In this document: one piece after another, positions 21,526-29,403 of the stretch | How the letters are laid out: each line of letters begins with the position of its first letter | How positions within the stretch are numbered: the first letter of the stretch is position 1 | Source: Minisyncoccota bacterium | GTDB taxonomy: Bacteria; Pseudomonadota; Alphaproteobacteria; Elsterales; Elsteraceae | NCBI GenBank assembly: GCA_030054295.1 | Contig: JASGCE010000008.1 | Location: forward strand, 1 to 36,943 | Direction of reading: 5' to 3' | DNA length: 36,943 nucleotides | Made by a program: the position numbers and the translations under genes | The notes under the pieces: generated by a model | The model's database searches: none | Told to the model about the DNA's origin: nothing | Seen by the model: only the letters and a program-made list of their open reading frames with translations

Positions 21526-23343
21526 TTAAACCAAGACCCGCCCGGCAGCGGTGGTCGCGGGATTGGCGACATCGGCGGCTCCCAGCAGCATTTGGTTGTG
21601 GGCGGCCCCCGACGGGATCATGGGGAAGCAGTTTTCTTTGGGGTCAACCATCACATCGACTATGACTGCGCCCTCGATCTCCATCATCCGCATGATGGTT
21701 TCGTCGAGTTTGGCGGGGTCGCTGACGCGCAGGCCAGTCGCGCCAAAGGCATCGGCCAGTTTGACAAAGTCGGGCAGGGCTTCGGAATAGCTTTCGGAAT
21801 AGCGGCTGCCGTGCAGCAGTTCCTGCCACTGGCGCACCATTCCCATCCATTGGTTATTGAGGATAAAGACCTTAACCGGCAGGCGATATTGGGCGAGGGT
21901 AGACATTTCCTGAATATTCATCAGGATCGAGGCCTCGCCCGCCACATCGATCACCAGGGCATCGGGGTGGGCGATCTGGACTCCCATCGCCGCCGGCAAT
22001 CCATAGCCCATAGTTCCCAAACCGCCCGAGGTCATCCAGCGATGGGGCTGATTAAAATGGAGATATTGGGCGGCCCACATCTGGTGTTGACCAACCTCGG
22101 TCGTAATATAGCGGTCTTTTTTGGCGGTCAGGGCCTCCAGCCGTTCCAGGGCATATTGCGGCTTGATCACTTCTTTGGAGCCAATATAGTTCAGGCATTT
22201 GCGTCCGCGCCATTCTTCGATCTGTTGCCACCAGGCGGCAATGGCCATCTTATCGGCGGCCAGTTTCCGAGCCTTCCAACCCTTAATCAGGGCGCGGAGT
22301 GTCAGGGTGCAGTCCCCCACCACGGCGAGATTGACATGGATATTTTTATTGATCGAGGAGGGGTCAATATCGACATGAATCTTCTGCGCCGTCGGGGCAA
22401 AAAGCTTGACATTGCCGGTGACGCGATCATCGAACCGCGCCCCCAGCGAAAGGATCAGGTCGCTGCCGTGCATCGCCAGATTGGCCTCGTAAAGACCATG
22501 CATCCCGAGCATCCCGATAAAATGCGGGTCATTCTGCGGCAGGGCCCCGAGCCCCATCAGGGTCAAGGTGCAGGGGAAACCCGTTAAAGAAACGAATTCA
22601 GCGAGCAGCTTGGATGCCTCTGGCCCTGAGTTAATCAATCCGCCGCCGCCATAGATGACCGGCCTTTTAGCCCGCGATAGCATATCGAGGGCGCGGTCGA
22701 TAAGCATAGGATCGGGCTCGGTCTGGGGGTGATAATTGGGCGGCGGAGTCTGCTGCGGCGGAGTGTAAATTCCGCTGGCAAACTGCACATCCTTGGGCAG
22801 GTCGATCAGGACCGGCCCGGGTCGGCCAGTCGTCGCAATGGTGATGGCCTGGTGCAGAACCTCCGACAGGCGATCGACATTCTTGACCAGATAATTATGT
22901 TTGGTGGCTGGGCGGGTAATGCCCGTCGTGTCGGCCTCTTGGAAGGCATCGTTTCCGATCAAGTGGGTTGGCACCTGACCCGAGACACAGATGAGGGGAA
23001 TCGAATCCATCAGGGCATCGACCAGTCCGGTCACGGCATTGGTCGCCCCTGGCCCTGAAGTCACCAGCACACAGCCGATCTTGCCGGTCGAGCGGGCATA
23101 GCCCTCCGCCGCATGAACCGCAGCCTGTTCGTGCCGCACCAAAATATGACGGATTGAATTCTGTTTGAACAGGGCGTCATAGATGGGGAGTACCGCTCCG
23201 CCGGGATAGCCGAAGATAACCTCTACCCCATGGTCTTTGAGTGCCGTCAAGACCATCTCGGCCCCGGTCATGGTGCGGGATTCGGACTCGGGGTTTTTGG
23301 CTTGGACTCTGTTCTTTGCGGTGGTCGAGGGTGCGGAGGTCAT
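21526..23343 (-). CDS. ilvB: Acetolactate synthase (acetohydroxyacid synthase), catalytic subunit
   Basis: ThDP/FAD enzyme making acetolactate or acetohydroxybutyrate, the first common step to branched amino acids. 605 residues from ATG 23343 (MTSAPSTT); the frame extends upstream to 23418 without a better start. Landmarks are GAEMVLTALKDHGVEVIFGYPGGAVLPIYDAL, the catalytic Glu72 in RHEQAAVHAAEGYARSTGKIG, GLGTMGYGLPAAMG, and the C-terminal ThDP/Mg site VAGEASILMNIQE...LNNQWMGMVRQWQ. At the metal-binding position Glu470 (GAG) stands where many family members have Asp (GDAS/GDGS). The small subunit gene does not follow; two small membrane genes do. It has its own promoter at 23398-23426. Confidence 0.96.
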   Translation of the reverse strand: MTSAPSTTAKNRVQAKNPESESRTMTGAEMVLTALKDHGVEVIFGYPGGAVLPIYDALFKQNSIRHILVRHEQAAVHAAEGYARSTGKIGCVLVTSGPGATNAVTGLVDALMDSIPLICVSGQVPTHLIGNDAFQEADTTGITRPATKHNYLVKNVDRLSEVLHQAITIATTGRPGPVLIDLPKDVQFASGIYTPPQQTPPPNYHPQTEPDPMLIDRALDMLSRAKRPVIYGGGGLINSGPEASKLLAEFVSLTGFPCTLTLMGLGALPQNDPHFIGMLGMHGLYEANLAMHGSDLILSLGARFDDRVTGNVKLFAPTAQKIHVDIDPSSINKNIHVNLAVVGDCTLTLRALIKGWKARKLAADKMAIAAWWQQIEEWRGRKCLNYIGSKEVIKPQYALERLEALTAKKDRYITTEVGQHQMWAAQYLHFNQPHRWMTSGGLGTMGYGLPAAMGVQIAHPDALVIDVAGEASILMNIQEMSTLAQYRLPVKVFILNNQWMGMVRQWQELLHGSRYSESYSEALPDFVKLADAFGATGLRVSDPAKLDETIMRMMEIEGAVIVDVMVDPKENCFPMIPSGAAHNQMLLGAADVANPATTAAGRVLV

Positions 23344-23397
23344 GGCTTGCCTATCAAATTGTAAGTCTAAAAGAAATCGACTCGGAGTAAACTTAAA

Positions 23398-23426
23398 TTG
23401 ATAATGACATTTAAGCAAATGGTCAA
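23398..23426 (-). promoter_or_regulatory. Putative sigma-70 promoter of ilvB
   Basis: On the minus strand: TTGACC (23426-23421), a 17-base spacer, and TATCAA (23403-23398). The predicted leader is about 50 bases, too short for a classical peptide attenuator; no leader peptide rich in Val/Leu/Ile codons is seen. Confidence 0.6.
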
Positions 23427-23469
23427 GGGAAAATGAGACTGGATTGCCCTTAATCTTGGCTCATAATCT

Positions 23470-23775
23470 AAGAATGCGGATGCAGGGCGAAGCCAGCCCG
23501 AACCGACGGCCTTCGTTCAGTAAAAGATTCCAGCGCGTTCTTATGAATTATTTACCCTTACTCGCCTTTTTGCTCACTTCGTTCGCAAGCGAGAAGGGCA
23601 AATAATTCATTGGTAAAAACGAACGCGCTGTACTTCAAAATATAAATTCATGATTGTGCTGAGCGGGGAAGTACCTGCGGTGCTTCAAATTGTAGCAAAG
23701 GTCTGTGACACCCTAACTTGGGCTTCGCCCATTGGCTTGCAGCCAAACCGCTTTTTCTTTTTTTTCTTTTTTACT
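23470..23775 (+). repeat. R2 composite intergenic element, copy B
   Basis: GGGCGAAGCC and AGCCCGAACCGACGGC come first, then the palindrome at 23533-23628 (GCGCGTTC...GAACGCGC, stem ATGAATTATTTACCCTT with AAGGGCAAATAATTCAT). The 3' block has GCTTCAAATTGTAGCAAAGG, a GGGCTTCGCCC hairpin, and finally the TTGGCTTGCAGCCAA hairpin (23732-23746) followed by ACCGCTTTTTC and more T runs. The element fills the space between the ilvB promoter and the stop of the GAF-protein gene. Confidence 0.85.
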
Positions 23776-23776
23776 T

Positions 23777-25111
23777 TCAACCAACTTCGCCCCTGGTGCG
23801 GGTAATCAGACCATTGGCCTTGACTTGACTATTGTGACCCGTCATCAACTGAATCACCGTCAGCAAATCAATCACCAATCGAGTCAAGACATTAACCACA
23901 ATAGCTGATAAGGGATTGTTTATATGACGCAATACCAATTGAGTCTCCAAAACCTCCCCCGCCTGTTTAGCCATAGCCTCGATCTTTTTTATCGCCTGAT
24001 CGTCAAAGCTGATGAGCTTCCCCGTCTGGCGATCCCGCGGATTAATCAACTGAATCACCCCCACCACCTGCCCCAGTTTAGAGATGAGCGGAACCGCCAA
24101 AATCGACCGCGTAGTATAATTAAACGACTTATCAAACGAAAAAGTACCCTTAAGATTGAAGCCCTTGGTATCCTGATAAATATCCTCGATCAGCAGCGAA
24201 TTCATGGTAAAGCAAACGCTGGTCGCAATGGTCGAAAGATTAGGCGCACCAAATTCAACATGCAATTTGAGTGGCGGAAAATTAATCGCCTTGCCCGTCG
24301 TCCCGCCCATCGAAATCTTGAGCGAATCATTATGCACCATAACATAGTTTAATTGGTTCGGCTCGTCAGGGTCGATCTCGTACAATGTCGCGCCATCGGC
24401 CCGACCGATTTTTTTAAGCTCGAGCAAAATAGACTCCAGCAGTTTGGGATGCTGCGACTGCACCTTAAAAACCACAAACCAGGGCAGGCCAGCATTGAGC
24501 AAACTAAAAACAGCAAAATAGATCTCGGCAAATTCAAACCTTTCTATCGCAAAAACGCCAAGCACACTCGACAGCAGCGATAGGCCCCACGAGTTCAAAT
24601 CCTCCGACATGGGATTGCTGCGGACATTGATGACGATCGGAAAGGCCGCAACAAAAATGGTAAAACAACCAAGAGCCACCCCCCAAAATGGGTCCTGCAG
24701 AATCAAGGTCAGCGCCAAACCAATCTGCGGCACAGTCAGCAAAAACACCGTAAAGAAAAGGTTCAGCCGCTCTGTCGAAAATCCATAAAAATGGTTGGCT
24801 TCGGAGGAGGGTGGATTATGGGTCTTGGCCAGACCCTCCCGCTTGGCGAGGTGACGGTTGCGCAATACCAAAACCACAATCAGACCCGACATGACGATGG
24901 TGAGCATTGGCGGAAAAAATACCGGGGTAAAGAACTTGCCCGTTGACCAGATACCCGTCGTCAAAATCACCCCAAAGGCGACCATCATCCCAATCCAGGT
25001 GATGACCGAGGTTTCAAGGCGATTTTCCACAACCTCGTAAATATATTTACTGAAGCTGATGAGCTGGACCAGCGTCGAAAAAATTCCCATCAATACGGCA
25101 AAGCTAATCAT
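23777..25111 (-). CDS. Polytopic membrane protein with cytoplasmic GAF domain
   Basis: About 444 residues from ATG 25111 (MISFAVLMGIF); TTG 25135 is an alternative. The N-terminal half (to about residue 215) has about seven hydrophobic helices, among them SFAVLMGIFSTLVQLISF, VITWIGMMVAFGVILTTGIW, MLTIVMSGLIVVLVL, LFFTVFLLTVPQIGLALTLIL and LGCFTIFVAAFPIVINV. The second half is a GAF domain: RADGATLYEIDPDEPNQLNY, SLLIEDIYQDT, SILAVPLISKLGQVVGVIQLIN and the closing FDDQAIKKIEAMAKQAGEVLETQ helix. No kinase, cyclase, GGDEF or EAL domain follows; about 50 residues with a further hydrophobic helix end it. A ligand sensor is likely; the output is unknown. It stands alone. The stop lies two bases from repeat R2-B. 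Confidence 0.75.
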   Translation of the reverse strand: MISFAVLMGIFSTLVQLISFSKYIYEVVENRLETSVITWIGMMVAFGVILTTGIWSTGKFFTPVFFPPMLTIVMSGLIVVLVLRNRHLAKREGLAKTHNPPSSEANHFYGFSTERLNLFFTVFLLTVPQIGLALTLILQDPFWGVALGCFTIFVAAFPIVINVRSNPMSEDLNSWGLSLLSSVLGVFAIERFEFAEIYFAVFSLLNAGLPWFVVFKVQSQHPKLLESILLELKKIGRADGATLYEIDPDEPNQLNYVMVHNDSLKISMGGTTGKAINFPPLKLHVEFGAPNLSTIATSVCFTMNSLLIEDIYQDTKGFNLKGTFSFDKSFNYTTRSILAVPLISKLGQVVGVIQLINPRDRQTGKLISFDDQAIKKIEAMAKQAGEVLETQLVLRHINNPLSAIVVNVLTRLVIDLLTVIQLMTGHNSQVKANGLITRTRGEVG

Positions 25112-25429
25112 CGGGTGGCTCGGTTCTGAAGTCAAAGGATAGGCTATATTTACTGCCGATTTGCCATTTTGTCATTAAAACAATCGCGCGACCATAGTTT
25201 ACAGTAAAAAATATGGGAACAAGTCAAAAATATAATAAATTACAAAAATACAATAAAAATAAAGTAATTTAATAGTAATTATGTAGTTATAATATCATAA
25301 TCATTCCATTATGACTTTAAATTCACTTTACTATTAGTTTAAATTCACTGTTGACTTAATCGTTAAGTCATTGTATTCAGTAAATGCTATCTGTGTAGCA
25401 ATCAATCTTTGTAAATTGAGGATAAAACG
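25112..25429. other. AT-rich divergent spacer
   Basis: A stretch far more AT-rich than its surroundings (25195-25340 is mostly A and T), with many TATAAT-like words. The structured regulatory region of the beta-barrel gene lies at its right end (25316-25379). No coding frame is visible. Confidence 0.6.
25316..25379 (+). promoter_or_regulatory. Promoter/operator of the outer-membrane protein gene
   Basis: Two identical 12-mers, TTTAAATTCACT, at 25316-25327 and 25338-25349 are 22 bp apart (two helical turns). Directly after them stands TTGACT (25351-25356), a 17-base spacer and TATTCA (25374-25379). A perfect inverted repeat, TGACTTAATCGTTAAGTCA (25352-25370), covers the -35 and the spacer. 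The arrangement suggests an activator on the direct repeats and a repressor (or the same factor) on the palindrome. The transcript would start near 25386, leaving a leader of about 44 bases. Confidence 0.65.
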
Positions 25430-26221
25430 ATGTTTAACTTTAAGAGTAATAGTCTGAAGCTTTCATCAAAGAGGCTTCACTCAAGCCTAGCCCTGGTTGC
25501 CATTGCCGCAATTGGCAGTGCCATGACCCCCGCCAAGGCCGAGACCAATGGCTTTTATGGCCAAATCGATCTGGGGCTGGGTATTATCATGCCAACTGAC
25601 AAGACCATGAAGACAAAATCCACGACATTTGAGTCCATCACCAAGCCAGCCGATTCCGAAAGGAATGATTTGCAGACTACTAATTTTAGGGGTATAGGTT
25701 CATTTCTATCCTTGGGGATTGGCTACGCCTTTAACGATTTCGTGGCACTAGACTTGAATTTTCGCGGGGGAGCCTTGCCGCCCAGGGTAACCGATAGGAA
25801 CGACAAGGAAAAGAACGATACTGAACTTGTCTCTGCCAATTCTATGTCAATCATGCCCAAGGTTCATGGCTATTATCCCCTCGGTGAAAAATCGCGGATC
25901 GGTGCATTTGTGGGTGCCGGCTATGGCTTCAATCGACATATGCAGGAAATCACCAAACTCGACGGCACCACGACAGTTGAAGTGACGGAGAAGGAAAACT
26001 TCGTCTGGTCGGCTGGTTTTGAATATGGCTATTTGCTGGAGGAGAATCTTCGCTTGAATGTGACCGCGGGCTATACTGACCTTGGCAAAATCGAGTGGAA
26101 CAATAGCACTGCCACCACGACGGCAATATCCAACGGCTATTCGACTGTGACCAAAGTCGATCGCTATAGTCAAAAACTGTCGAGCGTCGATCTGACAGTG
26201 GGGATTGCCTATCAGTTCTAG
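25430..26221 (+). CDS. Outer-membrane beta-barrel protein
   Basis: 263 residues. A signal peptide (core SSLALVAIAAIGSAM, cleavage after PAKA at residue 37) is followed by alternating amphipathic strands: GFYGQIDLGLGIIMP, FLSLGIGYAFNDFVALDLNFRG, SIMPKVHGYYPLG, RIGAFVGAGYGFNRHM, NFVWSAGFEYGYLLEENLRLNVTAGYTDLG. The last strand is SSVDLTVGIAYQF, with the C-terminal Phe recognised by the BAM complex. The length and about eight strands fit the OmpA-like/porin_OMP_beta-barrel group found in alphaproteobacteria. TGAGGA is a good ribosome site. Its elaborate promoter suggests regulated expression. An R1 repeat follows its stop. Transport or adhesion role unknown. Confidence 0.85.
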   Translation: MFNFKSNSLKLSSKRLHSSLALVAIAAIGSAMTPAKAETNGFYGQIDLGLGIIMPTDKTMKTKSTTFESITKPADSERNDLQTTNFRGIGSFLSLGIGYAFNDFVALDLNFRGGALPPRVTDRNDKEKNDTELVSANSMSIMPKVHGYYPLGEKSRIGAFVGAGYGFNRHMQEITKLDGTTTVEVTEKENFVWSAGFEYGYLLEENLRLNVTAGYTDLGKIEWNNSTATTTAISNGYSTVTKVDRYSQKLSSVDLTVGIAYQF

Positions 26222-26232
26222 AGTCTTTGCAG

Positions 26233-26351
26233 TTATTGTTGAAACAACAAAGGTTTGGTTTAAGAAAAGAATGTCCCCCCTCCCTTCAGGGAGCGGGGGA
26301 TAGCAAGTCTCAGCGAGTGTTTACGAGCGTTAGACTTGCTTGGGGGGTAGG
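26233..26351 (+). repeat. R1 double-hairpin repeat, copy d
   Basis: TTATTGTTGAAACAACAAAGG and TTTGGTTTAAGAAAAGAATG lead into hairpin CCCCCCTCCCTTCAGGGAGCGGGGG and hairpin CAAGTCT...AGACTTG, ending CTTGGGGGGTAGG. It is nearly identical to copy b (11083-11182). It lies directly behind the beta-barrel gene and may end its transcript. Confidence 0.8.
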
Positions 26352-26387
26352 CATAATTTATTGTAGTCTATTGCTAAGTTCTAAAAC

Positions 26388-26510
26388 ATACCCCCAAGTA
26401 ACTCTAAGGTTCGACTTCGTCTCACCGAGAGTTTCTATCCACCGCATTCTAAAGAGCGAACTGGGTCACTCAAGAGTTGATTTAAATCTTCATTGATACG
26501 ATAAAACCTG
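26388..26510 (-). repeat. R1 repeat, degenerate inverted copy e
   Basis: CATACCCCCAAGTAACTCTAAGG ... GAGAGTTTCTATCC keeps the order of copy c, and AAAACCTGAAAATG near 26495 matches its tail, but the first hairpin is lost. With copy d it reproduces the convergent pairing of copies b and c. Confidence 0.55.
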
Positions 26511-26527
26511 AAAATGACCTTAAATTC

Positions 26528-26792
26528 AATCCAGCGCGTTCTTATGAATTATTTAACCTTACCCGCAGTTTTGCTCACTTCGTTCGCAAGCGAGAAAGGT
26601 TAAATAATTCATGGGAGTAATCGAACGCGCAATTAAGCATTCTATAAATTTTTTGATCGTGTCGGGTGGGGAAATGCCTGCGGCGCTTCAAATTGTAAAG
26701 AAGGTCTGTGACACTTAACCAGCACTACTGGGCTTCGCCCAGACCCATAAGGGCTCTGCCCTTAACCCGCCAAGGCTGCGCCTTGGAACCGG
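26528..26792 (+). repeat. R2 composite intergenic element, copy C
   Basis: The palindrome at 26534-26630 has stem ATGAATTATTTAACCTT with AAGGTTAAATAATTCAT, a perfect pairing. It is followed by AATTAAGCATTCTATAAATT, GCGCTTCAAATTGTAAAGAAGG and GTCTGTGACAC. Three hairpins close it: CTGGGCTTCGCCCAG, AAGGGCTCTGCCCTT and CCAAGGCTGCGCCTTGG. Unlike copies A, B and D, it lacks the T-rich end and carries the hairpin array on the other side of the palindrome, so the modules have been rearranged. Confidence 0.8.
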
Positions 26793-26823
26793 TAATGAGT
26801 ATCAGTAATAGCACAAACTCACC

Positions 26824-27816
26824 CTACTGTATCAACCGACCCTCAGGCGCGGGCGGCGGAGCCTCAATCGGCAAGGGCTGCTGTGAGGCGGCCGAATTAT
26901 CAAACTCAGCCTGATCATTCAGCAACAGAATCGAGAGGCGGCGGTTGCTCGGGTCGGTTGGAGCATCCTCCCGCAGCGGCCTGGTATCGGCAAAGCCAGC
27001 CACACCCTGAATCCGCTTGGGATCAATCCCCAGCTCGATCATCATCCGCCGCGCGGCATTGGCACGGTCGGACGATAGTTCCCAGTTGGAATAGCCCTTC
27101 TTGTCGCCCTTATAGTCAGTCGAATCGGTATGGCCCTCGATCACAATCTGGTTCGGCAATAATGCCAACTGCTGCACCAGATTGGCGAGCAGATCCCTTG
27201 CCGTTGCCGAGGGTTGACTGCTGGCCGCGGCAAACATGGGGGTGCGGTTGGTATCGACCAGTTCGATCCGCAGCCCCTGTGGCGAAGTGTCAAACTTCAC
27301 ATTGGCAATTTCGTTCCTGACCGACGGGCTGTTTAAAATTGTTCTTCTGATCTGGGTTGCCAGAATCTCTTGATTCTGGAGGTCGGCGGGACGACCCTTG
27401 ATCTCCTCGGTAATCGAGGTGGCGCGATCCCCCATGGGTCTGATGACCGAACCCATAAAGCCATCGATCTTGCTATTGCCATTGCCGGTATCAGGGGTGG
27501 CTGGCCCGCCGCCCTGTGGCCCCAGAACCGAGGCTGGCGACCTGAAGGGCCCCGGGCTGCTGATGTCGGCACCGCCCAGAGGCTTGCCCGAACCACTGGA
27601 ACTACGCGACGGAGAGGCGGGCGAGAAATACTCAGCAATCCCAGCGCGAGTCTCGGGCGAGGAGATCTTGATCAACCACAGCAACATAAAAATAATGAAC
27701 ATCGAGGTCATAAAATCGGCCAGGGCGATCTTCCAGGTCTGGGAACCATGGGCCGCCTCGTGCCGTCTTTTGCGCCGCTTGACGATGATCGGGGCTTCAT
27801 CCCTTTTGAGTGCCAT
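26824..27816 (-). CDS. motB: Flagellar motor stator protein MotB
   Basis: 330 residues. The proton-conducting stator subunit that anchors to peptidoglycan. The cytoplasmic basic head is RRKRRHEAAHGSQTWK; the single membrane helix is ALADFMTSMFIIFMLLWLI with the proton-carrying Asp34. The periplasmic plug/linker (SSPETRAGIAEYFSP) is followed by a long Gly/Ser/Pro linker. The OmpA-type peptidoglycan-binding domain contains IVIEGHTDSTDY, WELSSDRANAARRMM and SNRRLSILLL. It follows motA by 36 bases on the same transcript. The start is ATG 27816. The long linker (residues about 65-130) is normal for alphaproteobacterial MotB. The R2-C element lies 31 bases behind its stop. Confidence 0.96.
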   Translation of the reverse strand: MALKRDEAPIIVKRRKRRHEAAHGSQTWKIALADFMTSMFIIFMLLWLIKISSPETRAGIAEYFSPASPSRSSSGSGKPLGGADISSPGPFRSPASVLGPQGGGPATPDTGNGNSKIDGFMGSVIRPMGDRATSITEEIKGRPADLQNQEILATQIRRTILNSPSVRNEIANVKFDTSPQGLRIELVDTNRTPMFAAASSQPSATARDLLANLVQQLALLPNQIVIEGHTDSTDYKGDKKGYSNWELSSDRANAARRMMIELGIDPKRIQGVAGFADTRPLREDAPTDPSNRRLSILLLNDQAEFDNSAASQQPLPIEAPPPAPEGRLIQ

Positions 27817-27852
27817 GGCGAAACTGTCCTAACTCTAAATTGGCCCTAGACC

Positions 27853-28722
27853 CTATACCGGTGGCAAGGAAGTAACCGTCTGCTCGACCTCGTAGAAGGT
27901 CGGGCGGACATCAGCCGACAGGGCCTTGCGGGCAAATTCCACGCTCACCGCCGGGGCATAGCCCTGCATATGGGCGAGAATCCCAGCCTTAATACATTGC
28001 AGATATTTTATCTCGGCCTCAGCATCGCTGCGCAGGGCCGAGGCAATCGGGCCAACAAATCCATAGGAGAGCAGAACCCCGAGCAGGGTTCCGACCAGGG
28101 CTCCACCGATCATTTCGCCAAAGACGCTCGCGGGCTGGTCGAGGTAACCCATGGTGCGGATAATCCCCAAGACCGCGGCAACAATCCCGAGGGCCGGCAA
28201 TCCATCAGCGAGGGTCTGAATGGCATTGGGAACCTGCAAGGAATCGGTCATTTCGGTTTCGATCTCCTCGTCCATCAGATTCTCGACCTCGTGCGGATTG
28301 TCGGTGCCGAGGGTCAGCAACCGCAAATAGTCGCACATAAAAATCAGCGACGCCGAATCGGCGGTAAAACGCGGAAATCGTTGGAAGAGGGTGCTTTCCC
28401 CCGGATTCTCGATATGCTGTTCCAGGGCCAACATGCCCTTGGTCTTGGCCAGTTTAAAGGCAGTATAGAGCAGACTGAGCAGTTCGATATAGCTCTCCTT
28501 ATTATATTTGCGCTTGGCGAAAAGCTTGACCATAGATCGTACCGACCGCATCAAGATATTACTATTGCGGTTGGCAATAATATAGGAACCGATTCCCATG
28601 CCTAGAATCACCGCGCCCTCGAGCGGTACTGAATGAATCAGGATCGCAAATTGACCACCGAGAAGGGCATAGACTCCTATTACCGACATGGTGATTAAGG
28701 CTACGCCAAAAATTACAAGCAT
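27853..28722 (-). CDS. motA: Flagellar motor stator protein MotA
   Basis: 289 residues, the usual length. The inner-membrane partner of MotB that presses on FliG. Four membrane helices are visible: FGVALITMSVIGVYALLG; GAVILGMGIGSYIIAN; LPALGIVAAVLGIIRTMGYL; and GGALVGTLLGVLLSYGFVGPIA. The cytoplasmic loop (about 60-165) carries the charged contact region (KRKYNKESYIELLSLLYTAF, FPRFTADSASLIFMCDYLRLL). Conserved prolines stand in DGLPALG and FVGPIA. AGAGGT lies five bases before ATG 28722. First gene of the motA-motB pair. No other flagellar genes occur in the window. Confidence 0.96.
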   Translation of the reverse strand: MLVIFGVALITMSVIGVYALLGGQFAILIHSVPLEGAVILGMGIGSYIIANRNSNILMRSVRSMVKLFAKRKYNKESYIELLSLLYTAFKLAKTKGMLALEQHIENPGESTLFQRFPRFTADSASLIFMCDYLRLLTLGTDNPHEVENLMDEEIETEMTDSLQVPNAIQTLADGLPALGIVAAVLGIIRTMGYLDQPASVFGEMIGGALVGTLLGVLLSYGFVGPIASALRSDAEAEIKYLQCIKAGILAHMQGYAPAVSVEFARKALSADVRPTFYEVEQTVTSLPPV

Positions 28723-29039
28723 TTGATACCTCTTTGCACGGGTCTAATTTGCGGGCGATGGAAAAGCCGCGGAACCTAATCTTGACAGGATATGCACAAA
28801 ACATGCCATTGGTTAAACTGGACTCTGGCAATAAACCACAAATTCATTGGCATTGGCAAAGAATTTAACTAGGCTGTGGATGGGATAACAAAGGGAGGCA
28901 AAATCATCCCGACTATTATATTGCCTTTGTTCTCGACTATGATGGGCATAATATCGAAGGGGTGTGCCACAAGGCAAAATAAAATAGACAGCCACCCAAT
29001 AAAACTGTATAGTGTGTAAAGTTATTTAGGAGGTCTGTG
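28723..29039. other. Divergent spacer between motA and the small gene at 29040
   Basis: It contains the upstream region of motA (no confident sigma-28 or sigma-54 site found) and the promoter and ribosome site of the small plus-strand gene. A 60-codon minus-strand frame (28813-28995) starts with GTG, lacks a ribosome site and is not called. Confidence 0.5.
28985..29033 (+). promoter_or_regulatory. Promoter and strong ribosome site of the small gene at 29040
   Basis: TAGACA (28985-28990), a 17-base spacer, and TATAGT (29008-29013). A full AGGAGG (29028-29033) lies six bases before ATG 29040. This is the strongest Shine-Dalgarno in the window. Confidence 0.65.
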
Positions 29040-29267
29040 ATGGACGGATTTGTTTCGGGTACAATTCTTAAGCGCAACCCAAGCGAAATTAAAATTTCGC
29101 CCGGCTTAAGCTTTGCCGAAGTGCCTTGGCTTTTGCGCTATGATTTGAGCGATCCCTTAGTTCAGGCTGAAATCGCGCGGCAAGTGGCTATTCCCGAAAA
29201 TGAGGACGGACTGCAACTCTTAGCCGAGATCGAGCAAAATCAAAATAGTCTTCTTAAAGACTTCTAG
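29040..29267 (+). CDS. Small acidic protein, function unknown
   Basis: 75 residues, no signal peptide, no membrane helix, acidic C-terminal half. It begins MDGFVSGTILKRNPSEIK, then SPGLSFAEVPWLLRYDLSDP, then a helical end (LVQAEIARQVAIPENEDGLQLLAEIEQNQNSLLKDF). ATG 29040 is chosen over GTG 29037 because of the perfect AGGAGG at six bases. No recognisable family. It lies between motA (divergent) and a repeat cluster, with a TAG stop inside TCTAGAGCAG, a word that also marks repeat ends elsewhere in the window. The strong translation signals argue for a real, well-expressed gene. Confidence 0.65.
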   Translation: MDGFVSGTILKRNPSEIKISPGLSFAEVPWLLRYDLSDPLVQAEIARQVAIPENEDGLQLLAEIEQNQNSLLKDF

Positions 29268-29317
29268 AGCAGTTCGGCGAGGGGTATCGAAAGGTTATAG
29301 CCTCCCAATACTCCTCA

Positions 29318-29393
29318 TAGCGTTCTGCGAAGCAGAAGGCTATCCAGCGGGGGTGAGACTTACGAAGTAAGTCGAGGGGGCATCCGCCCCCTG
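29318..29393 (+). repeat. R3 palindrome, half copy
   Basis: CGTTCTGCGAAGCAGAAGG, TATCCAGCGGGGG, GAGACTTACGAAGTAAGTC and GAGGGGGCATCCGCCCCC follow in the same order as the left half of 9024-9194. The mirror half is missing; R2-D begins immediately after. Confidence 0.65.
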
Positions 29394-29403
29394 TTTTTTT
29401 GCG

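Noticed and set aside
21592-22587. 331-codon plus-strand open frame
   Set aside because: Antisense to ilvB, with no recognisable protein motif or ribosome site; ilvB explains the open frame.
23344-23470. Leader-peptide attenuator for ilvB
   Set aside because: The predicted leader is only about 50 bases and contains no run of branched-chain codons and no competing hairpins.
28813-28995. 60-codon minus-strand frame upstream of motA
   Set aside because: GTG start, no ribosome site, and odd composition with many Tyr/His/Cys; it looks like non-coding spacer.
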